A stretch of DNA of 64,000 nt from positions 12,808,969-12,872,968 of the forward strand of contig NC_079891.1 of the NCBI RefSeq assembly GCF_024868665.1, written 5' to 3'. The position numbers were made by a program, and so were the translations under genes. The stretch's first letter is position 1. Every line of letters starts with the position of its first letter. This document shows, in pieces, positions 22,773 to 35,004 of this stretch. Below the pieces are notes generated by a model. That model saw only the letters and a list, made by a program, of their open reading frames with translations, was not told where the DNA came from and did not search any database. The stretch comes from Triplophysa rosa (lineage: Eukaryota; Chordata; Actinopteri; Cypriniformes; Nemacheilidae).

Positions 22773-23193
22773 TGTCATGATCATGTCCTTCCTGTCAGTA
22801 GTTTCCTAGTTCTGTGGACAGGTTCATGACAGTACCATGCCTCTTGTGTTTGTTATGTTATGTGTGGGGACACATGGCCATTTTGTGTTAAGAGTGTTAA
22901 GATTCTTGTTAGTGTCCCTATTTTAGTCCGTCGTGTTTTCTGTCCCGTGCGGTTTTTTACTGTTTTCCTGCCTATTATTTTATCTCGTGCCCCTGTTTAT
23001 GCCTTGTCAAGTCTTGTGGATATCTTTTGTTTCTGGATTATATATTTTGTTACCTGGACACTCGTGTTTTGCCCCCTCGTGGGTTGTTTTTTGTTTGTCC
23101 TTGCCGTTTCGCCCCCTCGTGGGCTTATTATATAATAAAAGTCTTGTTTTGAGTACAACGCTGTCTGCGTCCCATCCTTGAAGTACCATGACA
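22773..23193 (+). mobile_element. Solo LTR, 421 bp
   Basis: Starts TGTCATGATC and ends CCATGACA, flanked by GAGAA at 22768-22772 and 23194-23198. An AATAAA signal lies near 23134. The motif CCCCCTCGTGGG, present twice, also occurs in the LTRs of the element at 27790-30352, so the two families are related. Confidence 0.85.
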
Positions 23194-23355
23194 GAGAAAC
23201 AGTTATGTAACTATCAAAAGTAATTAAGCTTGTTGCTCTGGCCTCTGGGCTATAGTGTGTCTTTCAGGCAGCAGTGATAAAGCTGCTCAGTGGAGCACAG
23301 AGTGGCCGTTTACAGTCTGTAAATGAGTGCTGAAATCAATACTCTATTTTTGTGA

Positions 23356-23361
<6 letters not shown>

Positions 23362-23417
<56 letters not shown>

Positions 23418-23446
23418 GCGCGTGCATGTGTGTGTGTGTGTGTGTG
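23362..23446. repeat. (TG)n microsatellite
   Basis: TG dinucleotides with short CG interruptions. Frames read through it are meaningless. Confidence 0.95.
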
Positions 23447-23714
23447 CTGTTATCCACTGGCTTAAGGAGTGCAGGGTAATGTTTTCATTTGGATGCAGTT
23501 TCATTTTAAACGGTCCATATTTCACACCAATCGACACACAGGAATACAGTGATTTTATCAGATATACTGTACAGTAATTTATTAATTGCATGTTTATTAT
23601 TACTGTATATTTACTGTACATGCATGTGCATAGTACCCCAGAGATTTTTGAGGACCCCCTGACATTTTTTATGTTGTTATTGATGTGGTGCAAATTCCAT
23701 GGGCAAATTGCAGT

Positions 23715-23920
23715 TTCTACATCACAAACCTGTCACATTAATACAGTTGACCGAGTGGACAAGGTAGTCCGAGTCATAGCCATTTATTCCCTTTATTCAA
23801 TTTATTTAATAAGGGTAAATAATGCAATATTTTTTGTACGTCACAAACCTGTTACGTTTATACAGTTGACCGAGTGGATCGGGTAGTCCAAGTCATAGCT
23901 GTTTATTTCCTTTATTTAAT
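23715..23920. repeat. Two-copy tandem repeat, ~120 bp unit
   Basis: The stretch CACAAACCTGT...TACAGTTGACCGAGTGGA...AGTCATAGC occurs twice with substitutions, once from about 23722 and again from about 23842. Confidence 0.7.
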
Positions 23921-23928
23921 TTATTTGA

Positions 23929-24211
23929 AGGGGTCATATGGCGTGAATACGTGTTTTTCTTTGTCTTTGGTGTGTTATAAGTTGCCCATGCATGTATTAG
24001 ATATGTAAAATTGCAAAAATTAAAGTGTTGGAACAAAATATGCATTCTATCTAAAAGCGAATGCTCACCCAGACCTGTCTGAAACACCTCGTATAACCAC
24101 ACCCCCACAAATCTACGTCAGTTCGTGGTAAGATTTGACTAAGCCCGCCCAAATGTATAACCAAGTAAGGAGGGGGTACCTGTCAGTACAATTGCTTTGG
24201 AACCTAATGTT
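23929..24211. mobile_element. TTAA-type MITE, truncated and inverted relative of 9486-10046
   Basis: Begins GGGGTCATATGG after TTGA and runs antiparallel to the copy at 9486-10046 until about 24211, where similarity stops. The frame at 23893-24108 is homologous to that at 9867-10091 only because both are the same repeat. Confidence 0.75.
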
Positions 24212-25431
24212 ATTCAGTGGTTTTCACATGTTCTCCTGCTATTAGGGCTCCTATTAATATGCTCTTAATAAAATGTTTACAGTATATAATATGTTATAGA
24301 TTACTGATTTAAACTAAGAAAGGTAATGGGGAATGTACTGCACAGCAGTTACAGTGTGACAAACTGTCAGCTTTGTGAAGACATTTTCTACAAAGTGTGC
24401 CAATAACTGCAAATTTGCTGTTATTTATATCAGATTGATACAACAATTTGATTTGACAAGAATTCTCATTTTCTTATGAGAACATGGATATTTTGTACAA
24501 GTTGTTAGCAGTTAGCACCAATAATAGAAAACCAGGAGCAAAACATGACATACAAAAATACAAAAAACAAACGATCAAATTATTAATTCTGTGTATTACT
24601 TCTGAAACTGTCGTCTTTACTCCAGTGCGCGGACAGAGACTGTCTGATACTGGGGAGCGAGCGGGAAAACACGGAGCGGATAAGCAGAATCAGAGGATGT
24701 TTAGTGGAGTGTTAACAGACGTATTTTAGCGGGGATCTTTAATGGATTCCTGCCCGGAGGTGGGGTTGGGGTTGAGAGGGGCAGCTCAGAGGATGAGGGC
24801 AGAGGGGCAGTGGCTCTAGCCACTGGGCCACCTCCCTGTGCATGGCCCTGGGCGTGGTTTCAGAGGCAATGTTTAGCTTCAGCCTAGAATATGTCTTAGC
24901 TACATTAGGATATATCGCTTGGTTACATTAGGATAAAGTCACTTTTATAAAAATGCATTAGAAAAAAAAACATTACTGGTGTACATCTTGAGACAAAACA
25001 ATGGCACTGATATAGTTTAAGATATGTCAGGGCAAGTTATTTTTAGTTCAGACAGCACAAACATTCATTTTAGTCTGAGATAGCCTCAAGCCTTGTCTGT
25101 GAAACCAGGCATTAATGTATTGAATAGCATAACATAAACAATGTGTTAATATTAACACACATTTTTGTCTGCAAAACTCATTTTAGAAATGTGAGATCAA
25201 AACCTTTTTAAGATTATGGAAACATTTCACTCAAATGTTCTAAAACACTTTTGACCGGTAGTATACATACTGTATATTCAGCATATGTATTCAGTATAGC
25301 ATAACTTCAACGTATTATTTTCTTTTGAGTAGAATTGCATTAATAGCCAATCCACTGCTTTCTTCTGCAGATTAATAATGTTTGTGCAGCATGGTGCCAA
25401 GCTCTTCTGACTTGTGTTTGATATTTTTCAG
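24212..25431. other. adgrv1 intron part, no other gene seen
   Basis: Intron sequence upstream of the first visible adgrv1 exon. 24600-24860 is GC-richer but I see no exon or domain in it. I found no earlier adgrv1 exon in 1-25431. Confidence 0.5.
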
Positions 25432-25620
25432 GGTCTGTACGTGTTTTCCGTGTACTTTGTCATGCATAATCAGTTTTTCTGGCCGGCTAAAGCAACTTAC
25501 ACCATTGAGATGAATGGTAACGGAAGCCCAGATTCCATGTTCCAGGGTGCCGGTTCTGCAATTGTCGGGGGAGGAGAAATCAGCAAGTCAACACAGAACC
25601 TCATTAGCGCCATGGAAGAG
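25432..25620 (+). CDS. adgrv1: adgrv1 third-from-last coding exon (TM7 and start of tail)
   Basis: The exon follows the acceptor TATTTTTCAG and ends GAAGAG before GTGGGT. It is 189 bases, 63 codons, phase 0 at both ends. It encodes GLYVFSVYFVMHNQFFW (end of the seventh membrane helix), then the juxtamembrane tail with YTIEMNG and the block GGGEISKSTQNLISAMEE. From memory this matches the end of human ADGRV1/GPR98, the giant calcium-binding adhesion receptor of the ankle-link complex in hair cells and of the photoreceptor periciliary membrane. The upstream 80-odd exons lie left of the window. The following intron is 13.3 kb and full of transposons. Confidence 0.95.
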
Positions 25621-25865
25621 GTGGGTCTTTATTTCAGCACTCACATTACCAGGTTACAATCTCTACTACCTGTGTCAGCAGAGCAGTGCTGCACACAAAA
25701 GCTTAGCTTTGAGTAACCACCAGTGCGCTGTAAACCGATCAACAAAATAAATACAATAATAAAATAAATACAATAGAACTCTTTTACAAAGCATGCATTG
25801 CATCGGCTTGATGCTCACAACATGCTGTTGTGAGTGCACTACTGTTTCACTTACACACTGCTTGG

Positions 25866-26794
25866 CAGGGCTGGGAAGATTACTTTTTCAATCTATTTCA
25901 CTACAGATTACAAAATACATGCTTTAAAAAATAATCTGTAACGTATTTTGTTAGATTACACACGTTTTGTAACTTAATCTAAATACTTAAGAATGTTTGG
26001 AATACTAATAATTTACATAAAACAAAGTTACATAAAACAAATGCAATATCCTCTGCATATTAGTTTAAACAACATCAGTTCCACAGTTTTCCCTCATTGG
26101 ACATTATAGTCCACAATTGTGAGTGTGTCTCACAGTTCTAAGAAAAGAAGTCAGAACTTTAAAAACTCACAATTGTGTGAAAAAGTGTCAGTGTGACAAA
26201 AAGTCCCAATTACGTAAAAAAATACTTAAACAAGACACTCACAAACAACTATCACAAAACATGCAACAGACGTTGATCATTCACGTAACAACAGACAATA
26301 AAGATTCAAGATACATTTTTTTTAATGTGGCAATCAGTATAACTTCAGGTAGTTTGTCTTCTGGAGTATATGTAAACTTCTGTTATGTGAAATAGCTTAT
26401 TCAGAACAGTACTAAATAAAATTAACAAACAATTTCTTTGAACCCAAATACATTTTATTTTGTTAAAGTTATTCAAATTTTGCATATTTGGCGAGGGGTA
26501 TGAAAGTTATGAGCATAACTGTAGTTTAAGATGCTTTTGCAGATTGTCACGAGTCAGATAATCACAGATTGCCTGTTACAGTTTATATTAATGTTTAAAT
26601 GAAATAAATGACATTAAAATTCCAAGTAATCACTTTGGTAATCTAAAATACTTTTTGGATGTATCTGTTATTTGATTACCACCTATTAAAATAGTATAAT
26701 TAAATAAAAATAACTGTAATGAGATACAGTTACTCAAATTTTGTTTTTTAAATATGTAACTAAGATACATGTATTTCGTTACTCCCCAGCCCTG
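25866..26794. mobile_element. Non-autonomous hAT element, 929 bp
   Basis: Termini CAGGGCTGGGAAGATTAC and, inverted, GTTACTCCCCAGCCCTG are flanked by a perfect 8-bp duplication CTGCTTGG (25858-25865 and 26795-26802). No transposase is present. The frame at 26123-26395 is not a recognised gene. Confidence 0.92.
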
Positions 26795-26802
26795 CTGCTT
26801 GG

Positions 26803-27784
26803 AGGTGTAGTGTAAACCAAGAGTTTTCAGCACCAGGTTGCTTAGCAGCAGCATTTGGCAGTATTGGAAACCAAACAATGAATAAATACCACACATGGAC
26901 TTTTTTTTAATACAAGCATTACATTGGTAGCCATCAGATTTATGGGCGTTTTGCATAACCACCTATTTATCATCGCCAGGCTCAGGGAGAGGATTATCAG
27001 ATCTCTGTTTGTTCAGTGAGTCAGCTCACACACAGACACAGACAGTAAAGAAGTTATGTAATAAAGAGGGCTGGTGTTGAAGCCCACACATTCCTCTGAG
27101 CCTTCAATGTAAACTATTCACAGATCCTGGAAGAGGGTGTACGGGGAGGATAGGAGGGAAGAAGTGGGGACCGCCTGGGATAGATAAGCGGAGATCAAGA
27201 AAATCTTTTAGAAGAGATGTGTATAAAGGACATACGTTTTTTTGTTTGTTCTACAGCTTAAAAGCAAAAATATGCTGATCTGTTTCAAAGACTATACCAC
27301 GACACATTTGAGGTGTGCTGAAGTGGGGCAACTAAATAGCAGTTCCATTCAGAGTACAGTTAAACTGAATATTAATTATTTTTTATAGTATGTTGATTTA
27401 TTTGATAATAATAAAGCTGCCCAACAAACATATTTCAGATAATTGTCTGTTTAAATGGCTATGGGTTTGTGGAATCCATGAACACTTTTGATTACCACCC
27501 ACATTGAATTCTCAAATGATTTTCCAAAATAAACTAATAATAGATTTGTCCATTATATGCTTGGAATATCCATTATATTTTGTCAGGACAGTCTAGAGGG
27601 ATATTATTCATTTCATTGACCACAGGTGTAGAATGTAAAAATCTGGATTAATGCTGTTCATTTTATGACAGCACTGACTTTTGGGTTTAAAACTTCTCCC
27701 AGAAGTTGTCACAAGTGGCTTTAAGACAAGTCAGTGGAGAAAGTGGAGAGGTTGGTGGTGATTGGTGGAGAGGGTTGAAAGGAA
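26803..27784. other. Intron sequence, no feature recognised
   Basis: AT-rich intronic sequence between the hAT MITE and the LTR element. No exon-like stretch seen. Confidence 0.5.
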
Positions 27785-28679
27785 ACAATTGTCACGAATC
27801 ACAGTGGAAGAACCCAGATGCAGGCAGGCAGTGGTGAAGGGGTTAACAAGCAAGACTTTAATGTAAACACAAAGGCACAGAAACAAAACACCCACGAGGG
27901 GGTAAACGACAAGGTAACAAAATAATAATACAAACAACAGGACCAAGGCTAACTAAACACTAACTAGACAATACTTTGACAAAGACTAAACTAAACACTT
28001 ATTAAGACAGGGGAAACAGGAACAGGGAACACATGGAACGTAAAGAAGACATCAACCACGGGTAAGCTCGACAAACGTAATCCAAGAGCACAAGACAAAG
28101 AAACATGAGAGCATTAAATAGGGAACACAAATGAAGGATAACGACACAGGGCAGGTGAGGGTAATCAAACACGGCCGGGAAACAATATATGAAACGAGAG
28201 GGGCGGGGCCAATGACGAGACACTGGAGAGAACGCATATTATTGTCAAAAGGACAATAATATGTTTCTCTCCACACATAACCAAAGGCTTTGTCATGGCT
28301 CTGCCACAGGACCAAGAAAAACATGACTAATAGAGGCAGAGCCATGACAGAAGCCCCCCCCCCCCCCTTTAATGAGCACCACCAGGTGCTCACCAAGGGG
28401 TAGACTAACAGGACAAGACAGACTGAGACAGTGACCAAAACAGACAAAACATGGAAAACAAAATCAGAGGCAGACAAGCAAGAATAACCAAGGGACTGGG
28501 ATGTGAAAACAAAAACAACAAATATTGGAGGGGGGGTGGGGGAACAAAAGAGTCCATAGGGGGAAGTCCAAAGGGGTTGGGACAGGGTGGGACAGTCTTA
28601 ATCCCCGGCTGCGCTCGAGGGCGCGGAGTCCTGGGAGGGACTGCTGACTTGAGCGTCGGCGGGACAAGGCTGTGACCCG

Positions 28680-29130
28680 GCTGGAAGGCCGGCTGGACAG
28701 GGCTTGACGCCGGCTGGAGGGCCGGCTAGACAGGGCTTGACGCCGGCTGGAAGGCCGGCTGGACAGGACTTGACGCTGGCTGGAAGGCCGGCTGCTGTAC
28801 CGGCTGGAAGGCCGGCTGGCACGCCTTCTGGATCACCGGCTGGATCGCCGGCTGGGACGCCGGCTGGGACGCCGGCTGGATCGCCGGCTGGGACACCGGC
28901 TGGGACGCCGGCTGGATCACCGGCTGGGACGCCGGCTGGGACGCCGGCTGGATCACCGGCTGGGACGCCGGCTGGATCACCGGCTGGGACGCCGGCTGGA
29001 TCACCGGATTTGAAACGACACTGGACACTGTACTGGACACCGGACTGGGCATCGGCTGCACCGGACTGGACACCGGCTGCACCGGACTGGACGCCGGCTG
29101 CGCCAGACTGGACGCCAACTGCACTGGACT
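28680..29130. repeat. 15-bp-based minisatellite inside the LTR element
   Basis: Units such as CGGCTGGGACGC and CGGCTGGATCAC repeat with a 15-base period or multiples of it, so all frames stay open on both strands. It expands the tail of the gag-like ORF. Confidence 0.85.
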
Positions 29131-29620
29131 GGACACAATACTGGACACCGGACTGGCCCGACCTTGCGCTGCTCGCCGTTGCCTCTTTCTCTTGAGTCTG
29201 GCCACCCGCCCAGTGGCCAGCTGCAAGTCGAAGGCAAATGGTACGGTTGGCTCCGGGTTGGAGTCCTCCGAGGATGACCCCCAGGACTCTCGCCTTCCCC
29301 GCTTCCCACCGAGGCTGACTGGTGGTAGGGAGGCTGCAGGAGGTGAGGAGGATGATGGCGTGGAGTTCCCCAAGGTGAGAGTACCCACCACACGGTCCTC
29401 CGGGATGGACGCCAGACCGGGACAAGAGGAGATTGGATGATTGATGGGAGAGGAGTCTTTGCCATACTCCTCTCGAAGCTGCAATCATTCCACTAATAGT
29501 GGGAACGGCTGGTAAACCAACTCCTCCCGCTCCGGAAAAGATGGTGGGTCGTCCATCCCGGCCATGAGGTAGGCACTCACCAGCACCTCGGGGACGGATG
29601 CCCTCTTGGCCTCGACCTCC
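28726..29620 (-). pseudogene. Gag-like ORF with Pro/Gln/Ser repeats
   Basis: The frame reads AYLMAGMDDPPSFPEREELV then PFPLLVE, a stop codon (TGA near 29490), and then LREEYGKDSSPINHPISSCP, a Ser/Pro-rich part, a basic patch RLKRKRQRRAAQGR (about 29185) and a long repeat tail of QPASQPVIQ/QPVSSPV units. The first part resembles the N-terminal gag segment common in fish Gypsy elements. The tail comes from the 15-bp minisatellite. No zinc knuckle is seen. The overlapping frames on both strands through the repeat are by-products. Confidence 0.6.
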
Positions 29621-30357
29621 CGAGCAAAGTCCTGCAGAGGCCGATGACACTGGGCCGGGAACGGGCCCCCTCAGGCATGTGACTGGGAGGATAATGCGTC
29701 CCACCATACCGGATTGCTGGTACATGGCCAGCGGCTGGTTGAGTGTCTGTCCATGGGCTGCCTGCTGGGTTCAGCTTTGGCTCTTGGATTCTGTCACGAA
29801 TCACAGTGGAAGAACCCAGATGCAGGCAGGCAGTGGTGAAGGGGTTAACAAGCAAGACTTTAATGTAAACACAAAGGGACAGAAACAAAACACCCACGAG
29901 GGGGTAAACGACAAGGTAACAAAATAATAATACAAACAACAGGACCAAGGCTGACTAAACACTAAACTAGACAATACTTTGACAAAGACTAAACTAAACA
30001 CTTACTAAGACAGGGGAAACAGGAACAGGGAACACATGGACCGTAAAGAAGACATCAACCACGGGTAAGCTCGACAAACGTAATCTAAGAGCACAAGACA
30101 AAGAAACATGAGGGCACTAAATAGGGAAGACAAACGAAGGATAACGACACAGAGCAGGTGAGGGTAATCAAACACGGCCGGGAAACAATACAGGAAACGA
30201 GAGGGGCGGGGCCAATGACGAGACACTGGAGAGAACGCATATTATTGTCAAAAGGACAATAATATGTTTCTCTCCACACATAACCAAAGGCTTTGTCGTG
30301 GTTCTGCCACAGGACCAAGAAAAACATGACTAATAGAGGCAGAGCCATGACAACAAT

Positions 30358-31849
30358 AGCCTGGAGGGATGGCCGTCTCTTCAAGCTTTCCAAGCAGACA
30401 TGACAAGGTGCCTGGTGGTGTTTAATACACCCAGCTTGAACATGTTGTACTGATTATTACAGTGTAGCGGTTTTAGGTGCATGTTAAAATAATGATGAGC
30501 TTAGCTCACCAAATATGGTTCTCCACCAGCTCTATCAAGATCACATCCATGAAATTAGTTATTTAAAAAATCAATTTCAGTCAAGGAATTAGTTTAGCTT
30601 AAAGGAAAATACATATAATAATCGTTATTAAATATACATATTTTACAGTTTCTAATTAGTAATATAAAGTATAACAATATTTGTATGCATTCGTCCAGCG
30701 AATGCATCAATGATATTATACATTTTACATTATCTCATGGCCATAAGTAACGTGACTTTACCAAACAGGATTTAGAGCAAAGGTAGCGTAAATCAAACAC
30801 AGTTAAAGGGACCAAGTACATCAAAAATGAATATATATGGTTGTTTATTAAACTCTACTCTACATGGAGAACATAATGACGATCTTATAAACACAAACAA
30901 AACAATGAAACATGAAACACAAACGTGCTAGGGAGCGCAGAGAGAGAAAGAGTGAGAAAAGAGAGAGAGAGAGAGAGAGAGAGATGGCAGCAATTTCTGA
31001 ACACCAATAAAAACCATCTTTAACAAAGAGGTACAAACTTAACGCCGCTATTCTGTGTATAGAATTGGATACTTGCGGGCTCTGTGGTGGACCAATATCC
31101 GTATGCGCGTGTAGAGATGGAATTGTTCAAAAGGTTTCAGAATGCAGTCCTGCTGGAAAGTTCAGGGCCTCGTGACCAGCCGCGTGACTCATCAAGGTGT
31201 GCGAGGCAGAAAAAGTCCATTGTTCCTTCTCCCCCCCCCCCAGTGTGGGAAAAGGGCAGTCTCCGAAGAGACGCCACGAACCAGTTTCTGATGAGGGCAG
31301 GTATAGAGCAAAAAGGGCCAAGCTGAGTTTTCAGAGCAGGCTCGATATTTAACTTCATGAGAGGGCATGCCCTCAGCAGGGAAGAAGTTCTTTGTCCACT
31401 CAACAGCTAATTTGCATCTTTATGACCTCCTAGCAACTTTACAAAAATACCAGTCCAAATTATAACATAATGAAAATAAAGTGTTCTATGGTCACACAAT
31501 ATATATAAACAAGGAGGAATTACAAAAAAAAGACAAAAAGACAAAACATTAAGATATCAGATATGGTAGGTTTGAATTACATCAAGTCATGATTCATTCG
31601 GATGTACGAATACAAACAAATCCTGAATTAAAACTTGCCTATTTAACAGTTACAGATTATTTAAAATGGCAAGAGCGCCAACATATAACGTAGATATTTA
31701 CATATATTTATAGAAAAGGACAGTTTAGTGTAGTTTTGTCAGATAAGTTTCTCTGGATAAATTACAGGTGAGACAAAACAGAGAGATTTCTAACATCTCC
31801 TTTTTGAGAAACAAAAGGGGTTATCAACACTTTCGGTGAGAGCACCAAC
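30358..31849 (-). mobile_element. Possible LTR remnant with purine tract (low confidence)
   Basis: Near 31797-31808 the - strand reads AAAAAGGAGA followed by TGTTAGAAATC, which looks like a polypurine tract followed by an LTR start. An AATAAA signal on the - strand lies near 30845, so an LTR of up to about 970 bp could extend to about 30825. I could not fix its far end or a target duplication. A (GA)n tract is at 30953-30983. 30358-30820 shows nothing. Confidence 0.35.
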
Positions 31850-33844
31850 CTAAATCCAGGCCCCCCTGGATTTGGCTCTTCTTTTAATGATTCCGACCAT
31901 TTGGCCTATGCCAAGTCTCTACAACAGTCCCTCTCTCTCATGGGCTATTGTACCAGAATGAGGTGCCTTAAGTTCCCTCTCCATGCCGTCTCCTGAAACT
32001 TGTGGTACAACGTTCATGCGGTCAGATTCTGGTCTTTCTTTTTAAGCACTTACTGAAACCTGGATCAAGCCAGAGGACAGTGCCAACCGGCCGCCCTCTC
32101 CAATAACTACACCTTCTCCCACAGCCCACGCATATCAGGGAGGGGTGGAGGAACCGGACTACTTATCCCTAACGACTGGAAATTCAAACAGCTAGCACCT
32201 TCTTGTGACAACATCTCCTTCGAGTCACATGCTGTTACTGTCATCCACCCTGTTAAAACTCATGTTGTAGTTATCTATCATCCCCCAGGTCAGCTTGGTC
32301 ATTTCTTGGAGGAGTTGGATGCACTTCTGTCATCCTTCTCTGAGGATGGTACTCCTCTGGTGGTACTTGGAGACTTCAATATCCACCTTAAAAAAACACA
32401 GTCTGCTGACTTCAACAACCTGACTGCGTCGATTGACCTCAAGCGAGTTCCCACTTCATTAACCCATAAGTCTGGTAATCAACTAGATCTTATGTACACG
32501 CTGCTGCTCTTCACTCTCAGGTCACCCCGCTGCACACGTCTGATCATTTCCTCATCACTCTTGATCTCAACCTAACTTCTCCAGACACTACACATGCTAC
32601 CCACTGGTCACATTCCGGTGCAACCTATGAACATTCTTTCCCTCCCTCTTATCCTCTGCAGTCTCCACCACGCTCCCTCCCTCTGAACAGCTCTCTCTGT
32701 TGAATACTAACAGCGCCAACCCTCAAGGCTATGGGTGTCTCTGGAATGGTGCTACAATGGTTCAAGTCTTACCTCTCAGGTAGGTCATTTAGAGTATCCT
32801 GGAGAGGTGAGGTCTCTGAGTCCCAACATCTCAATACAAGGGTGCCTCAGGGCTCAGTGCTTGGACCGTTGCACTTTTCCGTGTACATGACATCCCTAGG
32901 TTCTGTCATTCGGAAACATTGCTTTTCCTATCACTGCAATGCGGATGATACACAACTCCACCTGTCATTTCAGCCGGACGATCAGACTGTTTCTGCACGC
33001 ATTTCAGCATCCCTGAGTGGCATTTCGCTCTGGATGAAGGACCATCACCTGCAGCTGAAACTTGCAAAAACAGAACTGTTTGTAATCCCGAAGATTTATC
33101 ACAACCTCTCCATTCAACCAAGCTCATCAACTATCACAGCTTCCAGAATGGCCAGAAACCTGGGAGTGGTAATTGATGATCAGCTGAAATTTACGGATCA
33201 TGTTGCCAGCACCACCCGGTCCTGTAGATTCATCCTCTACAACAATAGGAAAATTAGACCTTTCCTGTCCGAGCATGCTGCGCAAATCCTAGTCCAGGCT
33301 CTTGTCCTGTCCAGACTGGACTATTGCAATGCGCTATTGGCTGGACTTCTAGCTTGCACAACCAAACCTCCACAGATGATCCAGAATGCAGCGGCAAGAG
33401 TGGTCTTCAATGAACCCGAAGAGAGCACACATCACTCCTCTCTTCATTAAGTTACATTGGCTCCCTATAGTCGCTCGCATCAAATTCAAAGCTCTGCTCT
33501 TGGCCTACAAGACCACCACTGGTTTGGTACCCCCATATCTTCACTCGCTAATACAGATTTATGTACCCGCCAGATCCCTACGCTCTGCAAACAAACGACG
33601 TCTTGTAGTTCCATCCCAAAAAGGGAAAAAATCACTCTCACGTACCTTCTCTGGATCTGTTCCACATTTGTGGAATGATCTGACCGCTGCTACAAGATCA
33701 GCAGATTCTGTAGCCATCTTTAAGAATCGGCTGAAAACACATCTCTTCCGTCAGCACCTGAACATTTAGATCTGACTTCTATCTCTTTTCTACTCTTTCT
33801 ATCCTTAAAATTTTTTGTATACTGTGGTAGGCTATATGAGACCA
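31850..33844 (+). mobile_element. L2-type LINE, 5' truncated and internally deleted
   Basis: An endonuclease part is seen at about 32270-32500 (VVIYHPPGQLGHFLEELD, then LVVLGDFNIH, which has the Asp/Asn of the APE family). RT follows at 32731-33440 with [28 protein letters not shown] (the usual YADD is changed to NADD) and NLGVVIDDQLKF, and the C-terminal region HITPLFIKLHWLPI to about 33769. The endonuclease-RT linker and the first RT motifs are missing (about 32600-32730). The 3' UTR is split by a DIRS insertion and resumes at 38426. Confidence 0.88.
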
Positions 33845-34020
33845 GTTCCCTTTCTTTCGGTCTCTCGACGTTGTGTCAAGCCGACAGATTTGGTTCGTCC
33901 TTGAGAACCAATCGCTTCCAACTTCTTTAGAAAAGGCGAATGAAATTGGCCAATGAAATTTGCATGCCGGACTCCGCCCCCGGATATCCGGGTATAAAAG
34001 GGAGATGGCGTGCTGCATTA
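33845..34020 (+). promoter_or_regulatory. DIRS left ITR promoter (copy C)
   Basis: Contains CCAATGAAATTTGCATG, CCGCCCCC and GGTATAAAAGGG (TATA about 33992-33999) facing gag. In this copy one CCAAT abuts the octamer. Confidence 0.8.
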
Positions 34021-34049
34021 ATTCAGCTTTTTTCTTCGGAGCCTTCATA

Positions 34050-34995
34050 CTGATCGAATTCGAGACTTCAAACTCTATGCCGAATTACTGCTGGAATCTT
34101 ACGACGTGGTGCAGCGGACTGTCCGTTCCTGCAGCGACTTCCCCTGGGCGTCTCGGCAGTTCCAGAAGTGTTTGAGTTTTTTTTTCTCTAAAAGAGCAAA
34201 TTTCTCCAGCGTGGCATGTCCCGTTGTTCTCCTGGGTGCAATACACTCATCGAGGAGGGGGACGGACACGAGGTCTGCTTCCAGTACGCTGGGGCAGCCC
34301 TTGTGGATACATCCTGCCCGCACTGCGGGCGGTTGATGATTCAGACGTTGCATTGACGATTCAGACGAAGCAGACACCGCCTTGTCTGCTTCCCGTTCCG
34401 TGACAACAGTGGCTACGGCCCTAGGGTGATATGAGGATTACTGTGAGCGCTAATCCGTCAGCCAACGGCTCGCGGACCGTTCGCACCTCGTCTCGCTCGT
34501 CTGACCGTTCCCCATGTGACGGTCCCACCGTCTTGTTCCTCAACCACATATTCGGAAATGGTGCGTGATGATGAGATGTCCGTTGCAGCATCGGAGGGTG
34601 ACTTACTGGCATCTGACTCCGACGATTCCTCGGAGCTCCCTCCTTCAGGGAGTCGAGCCCAGGGAAGAAGCGGACGTCGAAATGTCAGCCATGCTTTCCC
34701 GGGCCGCCAGCATTGGGTTGCAGTGCAACGCTCACGGCTGCATACATGGTACCTCGAGTTTGAGAGCGGCTCCAAGCCGCACTCGCCCCCAGTGCCGTGT
34801 TTTCCCGGAAGTGCATGAGGAACTTAGTACGACCTGGAACGCCCCTTTTCGGCGTGTGCATGTCAACTAGTTCCATCGCCCTTTCTTCCCTCGATGGTGG
34901 GGCAGCTAGAGGATACGTCGATGTCCCCCAGGGGCTCTCAACCTAGACTCCCGTCCAAAGCAAGTAGGTTTTTTCGGCATCTTAAGTGTCGAGAG
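34050..34995 (+). pseudogene. DIRS gag-like remnant (copy C)
   Basis: The Cys/His region CNTLIEEGDGHEVCFQ then SCPHCGRLMIQTL (about 34220-34345) and downstream gag fragments such as LSSLDGGAARGYVDV (about 34880) are visible across several frames. The C-terminal half seen in copies B and D is deleted. Confidence 0.7.
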
Positions 34996-35004
34996 CTTAT
35001 TCTG

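Larger units (their letters stand above)
27790..30352 (-). mobile_element. LTR retrotransposon lacking pol (non-autonomous Gypsy-like)
   Basis: LTRs at 27790-28349 and 29792-30352 (about 560 bp, TGTCACG...CATGACA) are flanked by the duplication ACAAT (27785-27789 and 30353-30357). The interior is only about 1.44 kb. On the - strand a purine tract with a long G run abuts the 3' LTR. By eye the LTRs differ at about 14 sites plus one 1-base indel, roughly 2.5%, so the insertion is moderately young. Only a gag-like frame is left; no protease, RT or integrase is seen. It would need enzymes from a relative. Confidence 0.92.

Noticed and set aside
23310..23693. 127-codon frame with His/Thr repeats
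   Set aside because: It is a translation of the (TG)n microsatellite.
1..25431. Search for earlier adgrv1 exons
   Set aside because: No stretch with adhesion-GPCR motifs and splice sites was found. Upstream exons are probably left of the window.
28598..29725. 375-codon frame with Pro-Ala-Gly repeats, collagen-like at first sight
   Set aside because: It is produced by a 15-bp minisatellite that is open in several frames on both strands. The gag-like motifs lie in a different frame.
31084..31326. 80-codon frame in the intron
   Set aside because: No domain, contains a poly-C run and lies in a possible LTR remnant.
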